Shown piece by piece: positions 7,147 through 16,306 of a stretch of DNA of 33,784 nucleotides (positions within the stretch are counted from its first letter, which is position 1; every line of letters starts with the position of its first letter). The DNA comes from DAOTTW01 sp034437615 (GTDB lineage Bacteria; Chloroflexota; Anaerolineae; Aggregatilineales; Phototrophicaceae). The position numbers were made by a program, and so were the translations under genes. The notes under the pieces are model-generated. The model was not told where the DNA came from, searched no databases, and saw only the letters and a program-made list of their open reading frames with translations. Where the stretch lies: assembly GCA_034437615.1 (NCBI GenBank), contig DAOTTW010000050.1, forward strand, positions 1 through 33,784, in the 5' to 3' direction.

Positions 7147-8929
7147 GCAATGCCATGAACGCCTCTTGCGGCACTTCTACTTGACCGATCATCTTCATGC
7201 GCTTCTTGCCTTTTTTCTGCTTTTCGAGCAGCTTTTTCTTGCGCGTCACGTCGCCGCCATAGCATTTTGCGAGCACATCTTTGCGGACAGCTTTCACGTT
7301 CGCACGTGAGATTACGCGCTTGCCGACTGCCGCTTGCACGGGGACGGCAAACATCTGACGTGGGATCAACTCCTTGAGTTTACTGACGAGCTTCTGGCCC
7401 TTGTGATAAGCGTCTTCGCGGTGCACGATCATGGTCAGGGCGTCCACTGGCTCAGCATTCACGAGCACATCCAAGCGTACCAAATCCTCGGCACGATAGC
7501 CGTCTAGCTGATAATCCAGGCTGGCGTAGCCTTGCGTAACGCTCTTGAGGCGGTCATAGAAATCGACGATCACCTCAGCAAGCGGCATCCGGTAATACAG
7601 GATGACGCGGTTCTCATCAAGGTATTCTGTGGTTTCGACTTCGCCGCGCTTCTTAATCACGAGGTCCATCACCGGGCCAATGTAATCCTTCGGCACGTAA
7701 ATTTGAATCTTCATCCAGGGTTCGCGGATTTCCTCGATCAGCCCTTCGTCCGGTAGGTTAGCGGGGCTTTCAATCCGCACTATCTCACCGTCGCGCTTAA
7801 GTACCTGATATTCCACACTTGGCGCTGTGGCTAAAATATCCAGGTCGTATTCGCGTTCAAGCCGCTCCTGGATAATTTCCATGTGGAATAGCCCCAGGAA
7901 ACCCACACGAAAGCCAAAATTGAGCGCCTTAGAGCTTTCCGGCTCATACGCCAATGATGCGTCATTCAGTTGCAATTTCTCTAATGCATCGCGTAAATCG
8001 CTGTATTCGCTGTTTTCAGTCGGATACAGGCCAGCGAATACCATCGGCTTGACTTGCTTGTAACCGGGTAATTGCTGATCTGCTGCTTTATTGGCCAGCG
8101 TTATCGTATCACCAACCCGGCATTCTTGGATCGTTTTCAGACCTGTGGCGATGTAGCCGACCTCGCCAGCGCCAAGCGACTCGAGGGGTAGCAGGGCGGG
8201 CGTGAAGATGCCTATCTCTACTGGCTCGAACTTAGCTTGTGTGGCCATCAAACGCAGCGTATCACGTTTAGTCACCTGACCATCTACAACACGCACGTAG
8301 GCCACAACACCCTTGTATACATCGTAGTGCGAGTCGAAGACGAGGGCACGTAATGGTGCATCCGGGTTGCCCTTCGGTGGCGGTACTGTCTTTACGACAT
8401 TTTCCAGCACCTCAGTCACGCCGATACCGTTTTTGGCCGAGATGCGCATTATATCCTCAGCCGGATGGCCGAGCAGGTCTTCCATCTCCTGTGCGATGTC
8501 GTCCGGGCGTGCTGCAGGTAGGTCGATTTTGTTCAATATTGGGATAAGCTCTAAGTCTTGTTCTAGCGCCAGATAGACATTCGTCAGCGTTTGCGCTTCG
8601 ATGCCCTGGCTAGCATCTACGACCAGAACAGCCCCTTCGCACGCTTGCAAGGCACGGCTAACTTCATAGGTAAAATCGACGTGGCCGGGGGTGTCAATCA
8701 GGTTGATGATGTAGTCGTGGCCGTTTGCTGCTTCGTAAACCATACGCACAGCGGATGCCTTGATCGTGACGCCGCGTTCGCGTTCCAGGTCCATGCTATC
8801 CAGCACCTGCGCCTGCATTTCGCGGTTAGTGACTGTTTTCGTCATTTCAATCATGCGGTCAGCCAATGTACTTTTGCCATGATCGACATGAGCGATGATC
8901 GAAAAATTGCGGATATACTGTTGGTCCAT
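7127..8929 (-). CDS. lepA: Elongation factor 4 (LepA), ribosome back-translocating GTPase
   Basis: Translational GTPase that remodels stalled or mispositioned ribosomes. At 600 residues it has the normal length. The G1 motif AHVDHGKST is at 13-21, the effector region includes RERGVTIKA, DTPGH is G3 and NKIDLP is G4; the LepA-specific C-terminal domain is intact and ends with the Lys-rich stretch KKLLEKQKKGKKRMK. The ATG at 8929 begins the usual MDQQYIRNFSIIAHVDHG. It lies downstream of tlyA on the same strand beyond the 61-bp tandem repeat, and converges with the PyrE-like gene, sharing 20 bp of coding sequence at the 3' ends. Confidence 0.98.
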   Translation of the reverse strand: MDQQYIRNFSIIAHVDHGKSTLADRMIEMTKTVTNREMQAQVLDSMDLERERGVTIKASAVRMVYEAANGHDYIINLIDTPGHVDFTYEVSRALQACEGAVLVVDASQGIEAQTLTNVYLALEQDLELIPILNKIDLPAARPDDIAQEMEDLLGHPAEDIMRISAKNGIGVTEVLENVVKTVPPPKGNPDAPLRALVFDSHYDVYKGVVAYVRVVDGQVTKRDTLRLMATQAKFEPVEIGIFTPALLPLESLGAGEVGYIATGLKTIQECRVGDTITLANKAADQQLPGYKQVKPMVFAGLYPTENSEYSDLRDALEKLQLNDASLAYEPESSKALNFGFRVGFLGLFHMEIIQERLEREYDLDILATAPSVEYQVLKRDGEIVRIESPANLPDEGLIEEIREPWMKIQIYVPKDYIGPVMDLVIKKRGEVETTEYLDENRVILYYRMPLAEVIVDFYDRLKSVTQGYASLDYQLDGYRAEDLVRLDVLVNAEPVDALTMIVHREDAYHKGQKLVSKLKELIPRQMFAVPVQAAVGKRVISRANVKAVRKDVLAKCYGGDVTRKKKLLEKQKKGKKRMKMIGQVEVPQEAFMALLSLDDE

Positions 8930-8974
8930 TCCTGTAAAACCTTAAGCCTTATCCAGTTAATTACTTCAATTATA

Positions 8975-9096
8975 GTGGCAAGGTGACATAAAAAGTAGGC
9001 AAGCTAAAGCGGGTTTAAGATTGCTTTAGTTAGCTGTGGCAAGGTGACATAGAAAGTAGGCAAGCTAAAGCGGGTTTAAGACTGCTTTAGTTAGCT
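8975..9096. repeat. 61-bp tandem duplication at the end of tlyA
   Basis: Two adjacent 61-bp units, 8975-9035 and 9036-9096, differ at two positions only. The second contains the last ten codons and stop of tlyA (minus strand); the first is a copy of that tail plus flanking bases. Each unit contains CTAAAGC and GCTTTAG as an inverted repeat around a 12-base loop, so each can form a hairpin after the gene. Confidence 0.9.
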
Positions 9097-9859
9097 CGTG
9101 TATATCTGTAATCGGCTTGTCAGTGTGTGGCCAAGTCAGCCAAACCAAGAATTCGATATTTCCTGCTGGCCCTGTAATGGGCGATTTCGTCAGGCTGGCA
9201 ATATAAAAGCCGTTATCTTGTGCAAATTGTAGAATATCCAGTAACACGCGCTGATGCACATCGCTATCACGCACGACACCGCCCTTGCCCACATCGCCCT
9301 TGCCAGCTTCAAATTGTGGCTTAATCAGCGCAATCACGTCTGCTTGTGTTGCCAGCCAACCGCGCACAGCGGGTAGGATAATCCGCAGAGATATAAACGA
9401 CGCATCAACCACAACTAGATTAATCGGCTCTGGCAATGCTTCGATGTAGCGTGCGTTTGTGCGTTCCATCACCACAATACGCGGGTCTGTACGCAGTGTA
9501 TGAGCTAGCTGACCATAACCCACATCAATCGCATAGACTTTTGCCGCCCCATGCTGCAACAAGCAATCCGTAAAGCCGCCCGTGCTGGCCCCGACATCCG
9601 CACAAATACGCTTCGATGGCTCAAAAGCAAATTCGCGCAACGCGCCCTCTAGCTTTTCGCCACCACGACTAACGTAACGCGGCCTGTCCTTCAGCGTAAT
9701 CTCGACATCTGTGGCAAAGCGTGTGCCAGGTTTATCAATGCGCTCACCATCAACCAGCACTTCGCCTGCCATAATCATGCCCTGCGCTTTAGACCGCGTT
9801 TCCACCAAACCAAGCTGTGTCAGCAATACATCCAGGCGTTGTTTTGTCTGTTTGTTCAT
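9065..9859 (-). CDS. tlyA: TlyA-family rRNA 2'-O-methyltransferase (S4 plus FtsJ-like)
   Basis: Predicted ribose 2'-O-methyltransferase of 16S and/or 23S rRNA; some homologues were first annotated as haemolysins. Residues 6-60 form an S4 RNA-binding domain (RLDVLLTQLGLVETR). The methyltransferase part has K69 in SRGGEKL, the SAM-binding ADVGASTGGF at 87-96, D152 in VVVDASF, K180 in LIKPQFE and GNIEFL, which together supply the K-D-K-E tetrad. I chose ATG 9859 (264 residues): it begins MNKQTKQRLD and lies four bases after the stop of the protease gene, whereas the longer ORF would overlap that gene by more than 100 bp. Its last codons lie in the duplicated 61-bp unit. Confidence 0.95.
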   Translation of the reverse strand: MNKQTKQRLDVLLTQLGLVETRSKAQGMIMAGEVLVDGERIDKPGTRFATDVEITLKDRPRYVSRGGEKLEGALREFAFEPSKRICADVGASTGGFTDCLLQHGAAKVYAIDVGYGQLAHTLRTDPRIVVMERTNARYIEALPEPINLVVVDASFISLRIILPAVRGWLATQADVIALIKPQFEAGKGDVGKGGVVRDSDVHQRVLLDILQFAQDNGFYIASLTKSPITGPAGNIEFLVWLTWPHTDKPITDIHELTKAVLNPL

Positions 9860-9863
9860 ACAT

Positions 9864-12092
9864 TTAATCTCGTGTAAGCGGGATAGTGATTTCGAGCGGG
9901 TTTGCGTCGTCTGCTTCGACGCTGAAGCCATCAGCAGAAACTGGCAAGTAACCTTCAGCAGTGATGAGCACACTATAGGGTGTATCTAGCTCTAGTGGGC
10001 GGTCAATCTCAAAATCACCTTGTTGGTCTGAGGTTGCGATGGCGTAAAGTTGCTCACGATCCCACACGAAGTCAGCTACCGCGTAATCCTCGGTAATCAG
10101 CATGAATGTGACCCCCTGTAGACCATTGCCAGACTCAGCATCTATGATGCGCCCGCGCAATTGCACACCACCAGCCTGCGCAAAGCGGTCAATTTCTAGC
10201 TGACCAATGCCCACCGTGATTTCCTCAGAGATGAGCGTCACATTGTTAATCAGCAGTTCCAGGCGATAGGTGCCATCTGGTAAACCGTCTGGAGCAGTGA
10301 CACGTGTGGTGAAGTCGTTGCCGGATTGGGCACTGTTCCATGCGCGGGTGCGCTCGTAAAAAACGCTGTTATCGACCAACCAGCGCATTGTCCACAAAGT
10401 GCCCGGTGCAATCTGCTGCCAGTCGAAGGATGCATAAAGCGTGTTCACACCATCTGGGAAAGTGCGGGCCGGGGCGCGAGTTGGGGCTTCTAACGGACTG
10501 TTTGCACGTTGGAAGCGGACATTGCTAAACACCTGCGGCAGTGCACCACCCGGCGCACCCGCAACGATAAATTCACCCGTCGCTGACAAAAAGCCATCAA
10601 TATAGAGGTCAAGCCGATAGTTGCCCGGTTGGAAGCCGCCCTGTGGTGTGATGGGCATGGGGTAATTGCCGTTAGCCTGGTTTTCTGCACGCCATGACTC
10701 CTGAATGCGTGCAATTTCCTGATTGTTATAAAACCACAACGCTGTCCAGGGGATGCCGGGCTGCATATTTTGATAGATGAAGCGGGCGGTTGCTGTGCCG
10801 CCTGTGGGCAGGATGTAGCCACTGCCACCAAACTGACTATTTGCATCCAGCGACCCAAACAGCACATCGGTGAATGCCGCACGCAACTGAGCCGGACCGC
10901 CGACGGTGATGATTTGGCTAGCGGTGGGCCGACCATTTATGTAGAGCCGGAACTCGTAATCACCATTCGGGAAGGGCTGGCCGCTGCTACCGATGTACCA
11001 TAGTCCTGCGCGGCCCCCGCTCCAGCGCACCGGCGGTAAGCTAAATTGTGGACTCGGTACGCCATTAATATTGACGCGCAATTCATAGACTGTCTCTGGC
11101 GTCATGTTGACGTAATCGAAGAATAGATACAAGCTGTTACTGCCTGTTGGTAAGCGCCCGACAACCGTGGAAGGTTGCCCATTGTTGACTGATGGCGCAA
11201 AAAACAGACGCGGTATCGCTGGGTCGTCTGCTGGCGACAACTGGAAGTCTGACGTGGTTAACGCTTCAACCCGCAGGCCGAGTGAAGCGCTTCGCAACAG
11301 TGGTTGTGCAAAATCTGATGGCCGCAGTACCGTGATGGCATCACCGATGGACACACAAAAATCGTCAGTATTGATGAAACCATCGCCATTGCTATCTTCC
11401 AATCGTTTACAGGTCGTAGACGCTATAGCAACTGGAGCAGTGGTTGGCAAGCCCACGAGTTCACCTGATTGGTTGTAAGCACCGCCGCCGGACATCAGGC
11501 CGGGAATCGGCTCTGTTGCATTGATCTTGATCCACGAACGATCACCGCCGCTGGGTTCAGCTACAAAGCCGTTTACCGTGCCACGAATGCTGCTAACGGA
11601 ATCGTTCTCTAACGATGGATAGCCGACCATCGTCAGGGTTTGGTCAAGCTGGATACCCTCTGAGGATGCCAGGTTGACGAAGGGTAGGTTTGGCAGGCTC
11701 TCAGGCTCCAATACACGGCCATCGAATTCACGACTAATGCGCAGTAGCGCTAAATCCAGACCTTCATCGACCTGCACAAGCTCTGCGCGATACTTTGGCA
11801 CTGGGGGATCGTTCGCGTTCACGGACATTGCGATGATGAGTGTATCGCCGGGGCAACTGCTGCTCTGCACGGTGTTATGCGCATTCGACAGGATAAAGCC
11901 ATCGTAGCGAACGATGGTCCCAGAGCCAACGCACGTAATAGACAGGTCTTCTCCACTTGCTTGCATAATGAGCACAGTGGCGCGTTGGATGCGTTCAATA
12001 TCCAAGCTAGCGATCTGTGCATGGCCTGGATGCATGGGTATGAGGCATAAAGCGCAAAATAGCCATGCAGATAGTAGCGTTGAACGGTGCAT
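9864..12092 (-). CDS. Secreted trypsin-like serine protease with EF-hand loop and beta-domain repeats
   Basis: A 742-residue exported protein. Residues 1-25 form a signal peptide ending AHA-like at GHAQ. The S1 protease domain (about 30-270) has H72 in SNAH, D113 in LDLALLRI and S201 in MSGGG, a complete triad. Within it, DSNGDGFINTDD at 233-244 is a textbook EF-hand calcium loop, absent from ordinary HtrA proteases. Then come about three related beta modules of roughly 110 residues (WxxxW and GxYxLxLYI(D/N)G patterns such as GDYEFRLYINGRP and GNYRLDLYIDG), and a carboxypeptidase-regulatory-like domain near the C-terminus (GVQLRGRIIDAESGNGLQGV). No PDZ domain is seen. It lies in a tight minus-strand cluster between the membrane gene at 12105 and tlyA. 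Its substrate is unknown. Confidence 0.85.
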   Translation of the reverse strand: MHRSTLLSAWLFCALCLIPMHPGHAQIASLDIERIQRATVLIMQASGEDLSITCVGSGTIVRYDGFILSNAHNTVQSSSCPGDTLIIAMSVNANDPPVPKYRAELVQVDEGLDLALLRISREFDGRVLEPESLPNLPFVNLASSEGIQLDQTLTMVGYPSLENDSVSSIRGTVNGFVAEPSGGDRSWIKINATEPIPGLMSGGGAYNQSGELVGLPTTAPVAIASTTCKRLEDSNGDGFINTDDFCVSIGDAITVLRPSDFAQPLLRSASLGLRVEALTTSDFQLSPADDPAIPRLFFAPSVNNGQPSTVVGRLPTGSNSLYLFFDYVNMTPETVYELRVNINGVPSPQFSLPPVRWSGGRAGLWYIGSSGQPFPNGDYEFRLYINGRPTASQIITVGGPAQLRAAFTDVLFGSLDANSQFGGSGYILPTGGTATARFIYQNMQPGIPWTALWFYNNQEIARIQESWRAENQANGNYPMPITPQGGFQPGNYRLDLYIDGFLSATGEFIVAGAPGGALPQVFSNVRFQRANSPLEAPTRAPARTFPDGVNTLYASFDWQQIAPGTLWTMRWLVDNSVFYERTRAWNSAQSGNDFTTRVTAPDGLPDGTYRLELLINNVTLISEEITVGIGQLEIDRFAQAGGVQLRGRIIDAESGNGLQGVTFMLITEDYAVADFVWDREQLYAIATSDQQGDFEIDRPLELDTPYSVLITAEGYLPVSADGFSVEADDANPLEITIPLTRD

Positions 12093-12104
12093 TCGTCATT
12101 GCCT

Positions 12105-12704
12105 TTAGAATTCCAGGGTTCGCAGGAAGCGCTCAAAACGCACAAATTCTTGATCGAAGATGTCAGCTTCAGCGCGAAAGGTGGTTATAATAGCTTGACC
12201 GCGTTGCAGTGTGATGATGTCCAGGCCCAGCACGACAAAGGGCACACTGCGCAGAAACGGGCTGGTATTCCGGCTAACGTAGCTGTAATTCACGGCTAGA
12301 GAGTCATCAGGCTCTGTGAAGGTGTAAGGGTCTGTGCTCTGGATGTTGTAATCAATCAGCGTTTGGCCCCGGTCCAGCGCGAGGCGGTCCGAGACGTTAC
12401 GCGCTGCGGTGTCGTCACTAATCGGGCGCACGCTCATCTGAATAGTGGTTTTGTAGCCGCGCTTCGCTACATCACGGGCGCGAAATACGTAGTCGCCATC
12501 TGTATCCAGCAACCAGTTAGCAGGTAGCTCGGCCTCAATGCCAACTTCGTTGTTAAGGTACGGCACAGACGCATTCAAGATTGACGAGCGCATATTCAGC
12601 CCAAATAGAAACAGAGCTAAGGCGAGACCAAGCGTGAAGATATGCGACCAACGCTGTGTCAGCGTCAAGCGATTCTTGGGTGCAGATACTTCGATGATAC
12701 CCAT
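12105..12704 (-). CDS. Membrane-anchored protein of unknown function
   Basis: I do not recognise a family with certainty. The 199-residue protein has one N-terminal transmembrane segment (about 23-38, HIFTLGLALALFLFGL) preceded by basic residues, and an extracytoplasmic domain that begins VGIEAELPANWLLDTDGDYVFRARD. That layout resembles PsbP-like or lipoprotein-type domains in which a short beta protein follows an anchor, but this is only a shape comparison. Its stop lies 12 bp before the protease start, and the PrsW-like gene ends 41 bp upstream, so the three are probably one transcript and may act together at the cell surface. Confidence 0.7.
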   Translation of the reverse strand: MGIIEVSAPKNRLTLTQRWSHIFTLGLALALFLFGLNMRSSILNASVPYLNNEVGIEAELPANWLLDTDGDYVFRARDVAKRGYKTTIQMSVRPISDDTAARNVSDRLALDRGQTLIDYNIQSTDPYTFTEPDDSLAVNYSYVSRNTSPFLRSVPFVVLGLDIITLQRGQAIITTFRAEADIFDQEFVRFERFLRTLEF

Positions 12705-12745
12705 AACTCAAGCCATAGTTCCTCAAACGCAATAAACGCAATGCG

Positions 12746-13651
12746 CTACGCTTCCGTGCTGCTCTCGCGACTCTTGTCGCGCTGATCCGCAACCCGATAA
12801 AGAAAATACATGCCTAACATCGGCACAACGAAAGCAAGTATCGTGAAGGCCAGGCCAAACAGTGGTTGTGTCGCGGCACCATCAACCAACAAGGGCGCAT
12901 TGATAAGGCCAGAGCGCAACGGGGTGGCGATACCGGGCAGCAAGGCAGCAATCAGTAGCATAAGAGGCAGCAGCAAGACCGTCACACGGCTGAAAAGTAA
13001 CTGTGCTAAACCATAACCTACGATCACGCTACCAACGATATGCAGGGTTGTAACGCTCAAGATACGCGCTGCAACCACATCAACGGCTGCATCAGTGCTC
13101 AGAACGTAAGCCAGGTTCACAACAGTTGCATAACCGATGGCGCTGGCAGCACCGAAGGCAACGGCATCGTTGCGTTCACGGAATGAATCTGGCCATGCAA
13201 TGTAGCGGACGATGAGATACTTCAGCAATTCCTGCACGATGCCAACTGTAACCGTGTAGCCTATAACGCGGTTGACAGTCGATTGTAACGATAGCCAACG
13301 CTCCGGTTGTACAAAATCATTCAACAACGGTAGGCCGATAGCATTCGCTACCAGCGCACCTGTCACACACGTGATGAGCAAACCGGAGCGCGGTTCTTGT
13401 GCATAGCGCTCACGCCAATATGAGAAGATCAGCCACAATAGCGCTGGCAATAGCGCAAGCGTAACATTGGCAGGCCATCGTAACGCTTGTGGTATGCTCA
13501 ACCCAACGAAGTTGACTGATACAAACAAGGCAACCGTGACAAGTATCAACAGCGCTGTTTCGATGATGACGCTTTGCCATACTTGGCGATATGGATGCAC
13601 TTCTTCATCGCTAGGCGGCGTAATAAGTTTGGAAGCTGGATACTGGCTCAC
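12746..13651 (-). CDS. PrsW-like intramembrane protease family protein
   Basis: A 301-residue polytopic membrane protein with about eight hydrophobic segments. The PrsW core pattern is visible: QELLK at 140-144 in the place of the EExxK motif, RNDAVAFGAASAIGYATVVNLAY at 160-182 (broken: NDAVAFGAASAIGY, then ATVVNLAY) for the second conserved helix, and H204 in TTLHIVGS. PrsW cleaves anti-sigma factors in Bacillus. The first of the two motif glutamates is Gln140 here, so activity is uncertain. The start is GTG at 13651, with CAGGAAA six bases upstream. First gene of the protease cluster and divergent from the peptide transporter. Confidence 0.75.
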   Translation of the reverse strand: MSQYPASKLITPPSDEEVHPYRQVWQSVIIETALLILVTVALFVSVNFVGLSIPQALRWPANVTLALLPALLWLIFSYWRERYAQEPRSGLLITCVTGALVANAIGLPLLNDFVQPERWLSLQSTVNRVIGYTVTVGIVQELLKYLIVRYIAWPDSFRERNDAVAFGAASAIGYATVVNLAYVLSTDAAVDVVAARILSVTTLHIVGSVIVGYGLAQLLFSRVTVLLLPLMLLIAALLPGIATPLRSGLINAPLLVDGAATQPLFGLAFTILAFVVPMLGMYFLYRVADQRDKSRESSTEA

Positions 13652-13697
13652 TATCGTTTCCTGCTTGATGCTTAATCGTATGCGTGTGCATCGGCTC

Positions 13698-13725
13698 TTG
13701 TGCTGCGGACAATCGAGCCTAGAAT
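13698..13725 (+). promoter_or_regulatory. Predicted promoter of the peptide transporter operon
   Basis: TTGTGC at 13698-13703 and TAGAAT at 13720-13725 with a 16-base spacer. Just downstream, GCTAGC at 13743-13748 and 13756-13761 forms an inverted repeat around a 7-base loop, which would lie at the beginning of the transcript and may be an operator or leader hairpin. Confidence 0.45.
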
Positions 13726-13791
13726 CTTAGCTTTACGCATCGGCTAGCTTCACATGCTAGCGACAAGACCCTGACTTGCAAAGAGGCAATC

Positions 13792-15402
13792 ATGACCGCT
13801 TCACGTCTGTTACAAATCGCGCTTGTTCTGTTGCTTGTCGGTTGCGCAACAGAACCACAAAATACCAACGAGGGCGCTGACGATCAGAATAAACTTGTTT
13901 ACGGGCTGACGTTGCTGCCCAGTGGCATCGACCCGCATATCAATCAATCGGCAGAGTTAGGCATTGTGCTGCGTCAAGTATACGACACGCTGGTTTATCG
14001 GCACCCGGCAACAAACGAGATTGTACCAGGATTGGCCGAAGCATGGACGACCTCGGAAGATGGCTTGAACTACACCTTCAAGTTGCGCGAGGATGTGAAC
14101 TTTCATGATGGTACGCCATTTAATGCGGATGCAGTCGGCGTCAACCTGACACGTATTGTAGACCCGGAAACTGCTTCACAGAAAGCACGCCCCTTGCTTG
14201 GCCCCATACGCAGTTACCAGGTTATTGACGAGTTCACGATTCGCATTACGCTATCACAACCGTTTGCACCCCTGCTGGATGCTCTCAGCCAGGTCTATCT
14301 CGGTATGGCGAGTCCGGCGGCATTGCGCGAGTACAATAACCTGCGTTATCAGTTTCATCAGGTGGGCACAGGGCCGTTTACCTTTGAAGAATACGTACCG
14401 GAAGATCGCATTGTGTTGCGACGCAATCCAGACTACACGTGGGGACCGTCATTTTATTTTGCAGATGTGCCAGATAATGCTGTCAAAGTTATCGAGTATC
14501 GCTGGTTTACGGACCCGGCAACGCGGGTCGTCAGCCTGGAAAATGGCGACGCCGACATCATGGGGGAGATTGCGCCGATTGAAGCCCGAACATTGGCCAA
14601 CAACGAAAGCATTGTCCTGGACCCGGTTGAGATTCCAGGGCAACCGTTACAGTTTTACATCAACACGCAGCGCTTCCCAACCGATAACCTGGCCGTGCGA
14701 CAAGCACTGCTTTTTGCAACCAACCGTACAGCCATCACAGATGCCGTTTTCCAGGGTTTTTCGCCTGTCGCGTGGGGGCCGATCACCGGAGAGACATTGC
14801 ACTACAATCGCGGCGTTGTGGGCGTTTACGACTATGATGTGGAGCAGGCGCAATCATTGCTGGAAGCAGCAGGTTTTAGGGATGACGACGAAGACGGCAT
14901 CCTGGAACGTAATGGCCAGCCTCTTGAAGTTACAGCGATTCAACCTCCCTGGGGATTTTTGCCGGAGGTAACGCAATTGCTACAGGATCAGTTGCGATCG
15001 GTGGGTGTGCGGCTCATCATCGAACCTGTGCCCGGTTTCAGTGCGCTGAATGCTGCTGTGCAAGAGGGCGAATATAATCTGGTGGCTTTCAATACCTTTG
15101 GTTTCGACCCCGTATTCCTCAACAACGCTTTCCTGAGCAACAGTAGCAGCAATTGGAGTAACCATGCCGATGTAGAGCTTGATGCATTGTTGCTGGATGC
15201 TTTGAATGCGCAGGATAGCGAAACGCGGCGGCTTGCCTATGGTGAAGCACAGGCTAAGATCATGCAACAAGCTCTGATTTTGCCAATTCGTGATTACGTC
15301 AACCTGAATGCCCGACGTGCACGCATCGAAGGGCTTGTATTCGACCCTTATGGCTGGTTCCCTTTAATGCACAACGTTACCCTGAGAGATGCTGGTGGTT
15401 GA
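13792..15402 (+). CDS. Peptide/nickel-type ABC transporter substrate-binding lipoprotein
   Basis: A 536-residue extracellular binding protein of the SBP_bac_5 (DppA/OppA) family. The signal sequence ends in the lipobox LVGC with C18 as the lipidated residue. Family features include LPSGIDPHINQSAELGIVLRQVYDTL, AEAWTTSEDGLNYTFKLREDVNFHDGTPF and the C-terminal LILPIRDYVNLNARR. It captures peptides or other oligomers and hands them to the permeases that follow, whose start overlaps this stop by 14 bp. The ligand cannot be told from sequence. AGAGG upstream of the ATG is a suitable ribosome-binding site. Confidence 0.95.
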   Translation: MTASRLLQIALVLLLVGCATEPQNTNEGADDQNKLVYGLTLLPSGIDPHINQSAELGIVLRQVYDTLVYRHPATNEIVPGLAEAWTTSEDGLNYTFKLREDVNFHDGTPFNADAVGVNLTRIVDPETASQKARPLLGPIRSYQVIDEFTIRITLSQPFAPLLDALSQVYLGMASPAALREYNNLRYQFHQVGTGPFTFEEYVPEDRIVLRRNPDYTWGPSFYFADVPDNAVKVIEYRWFTDPATRVVSLENGDADIMGEIAPIEARTLANNESIVLDPVEIPGQPLQFYINTQRFPTDNLAVRQALLFATNRTAITDAVFQGFSPVAWGPITGETLHYNRGVVGVYDYDVEQAQSLLEAAGFRDDDEDGILERNGQPLEVTAIQPPWGFLPEVTQLLQDQLRSVGVRLIIEPVPGFSALNAAVQEGEYNLVAFNTFGFDPVFLNNAFLSNSSSNWSNHADVELDALLLDALNAQDSETRRLAYGEAQAKIMQQALILPIRDYVNLNARRARIEGLVFDPYGWFPLMHNVTLRDAGG

Positions 15403-16306
15403 TACGGTACGGTTTTCGCAGACGATTATGCGGCTATTGCTTTCGGCGTTGCTAACACTGTGGCTGGCCTTTACGGTGGTGTTTTTTCTACTGCGTATGA
15501 TACCGGGTGATGCCATTGCAACGGAGCTATTACAGGCAGGCGCAAATCAGACGACGATTGACGTACAACGTGCGGCTTTGGGCCTAGATGCGCCTTTGCT
15601 CGAACAGTATAGAAGGACATTGCTCGGCTACTTGCGCGGGGATATGGGCCTCTCTTTGCTATCGCGGCGTCCCGTTGTCGAATTGCTTGCTGAGCGTTTG
15701 GGGTCTACGGCGGCGCTGACTACAGCTTCGTGGTCGTTTGCGTTGCTTATGGGTGCATTGTTGGGCACAGCAGCAGGCTTAGCATCTACCGATATTCAGC
15801 GACTAGTGCATATTATGATTAGCCTTGCGCTCAGTGTGCCTTTTTATTGGACTGCTACGCTGATCTTATTCGTTTTTGCTGTACGGACGTTAGACAACCT
15901 GCTGCTACCTGCGCTGATCCTTGGTTATCACACATCTGGCGGTATCGCCCGCGTACTACAAGCAGAAATTGCTGCGGTCAGGTCTGCTGGCTATGTACAA
16001 GCGGCTTATGGGCGTGGTTTGCGGGTGCGGACAATCACATTGCGGCACATTCTGCGTGTCGCAATCCTACCCGTCGTCACCGTTGCAGCGTTGCAAGCTG
16101 GTTTCATCTTCAGTGGTGCCGTAATTACAGAAAGCATCTTCAACCGTGCAGGTATTGGTACGTTGCTGGTGCGTGCTGTCATTGAGCAAGATTATCCGGT
16201 GGTGCAAGCTATTGTCTTGTTGTCCGCGTTGGTCTATGTTGTTTTGAATGCGCTTGCAGATGGGTTGCAATATCTGTCTGACCCACGCTTACGGCTAAAT
16301 GCCTGA
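15389..16306 (+). CDS. dppB: Peptide ABC transporter permease, DppB type
   Basis: Integral membrane subunit, 305 residues, with about six transmembrane segments. The N-terminal LLRMIPGDAI is the DppB hallmark, followed by LGLDAPLLEQY and LRGDMGLSLLSRRPV. The ATPase-contact (EAA) loop is seen in AAYGRGLRVRTITLRHILRVAILPV. FNRAGIGTLL near 250 is also typical. The start overlaps the binding-protein gene by 14 bp and the stop overlaps the next permease by 8 bp if that starts at 16299. Confidence 0.94.
   Translation: MLVVDTVRFSQTIMRLLLSALLTLWLAFTVVFFLLRMIPGDAIATELLQAGANQTTIDVQRAALGLDAPLLEQYRRTLLGYLRGDMGLSLLSRRPVVELLAERLGSTAALTTASWSFALLMGALLGTAAGLASTDIQRLVHIMISLALSVPFYWTATLILFVFAVRTLDNLLLPALILGYHTSGGIARVLQAEIAAVRSAGYVQAAYGRGLRVRTITLRHILRVAILPVVTVAALQAGFIFSGAVITESIFNRAGIGTLLVRAVIEQDYPVVQAIVLLSALVYVVLNALADGLQYLSDPRLRLNA

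Noticed and set aside
14198..14971. 257-residue ORF in another frame inside the substrate-binding protein gene
   Set aside because: Its product is low in recognisable motifs, and the overlapping frame is a clear family member.
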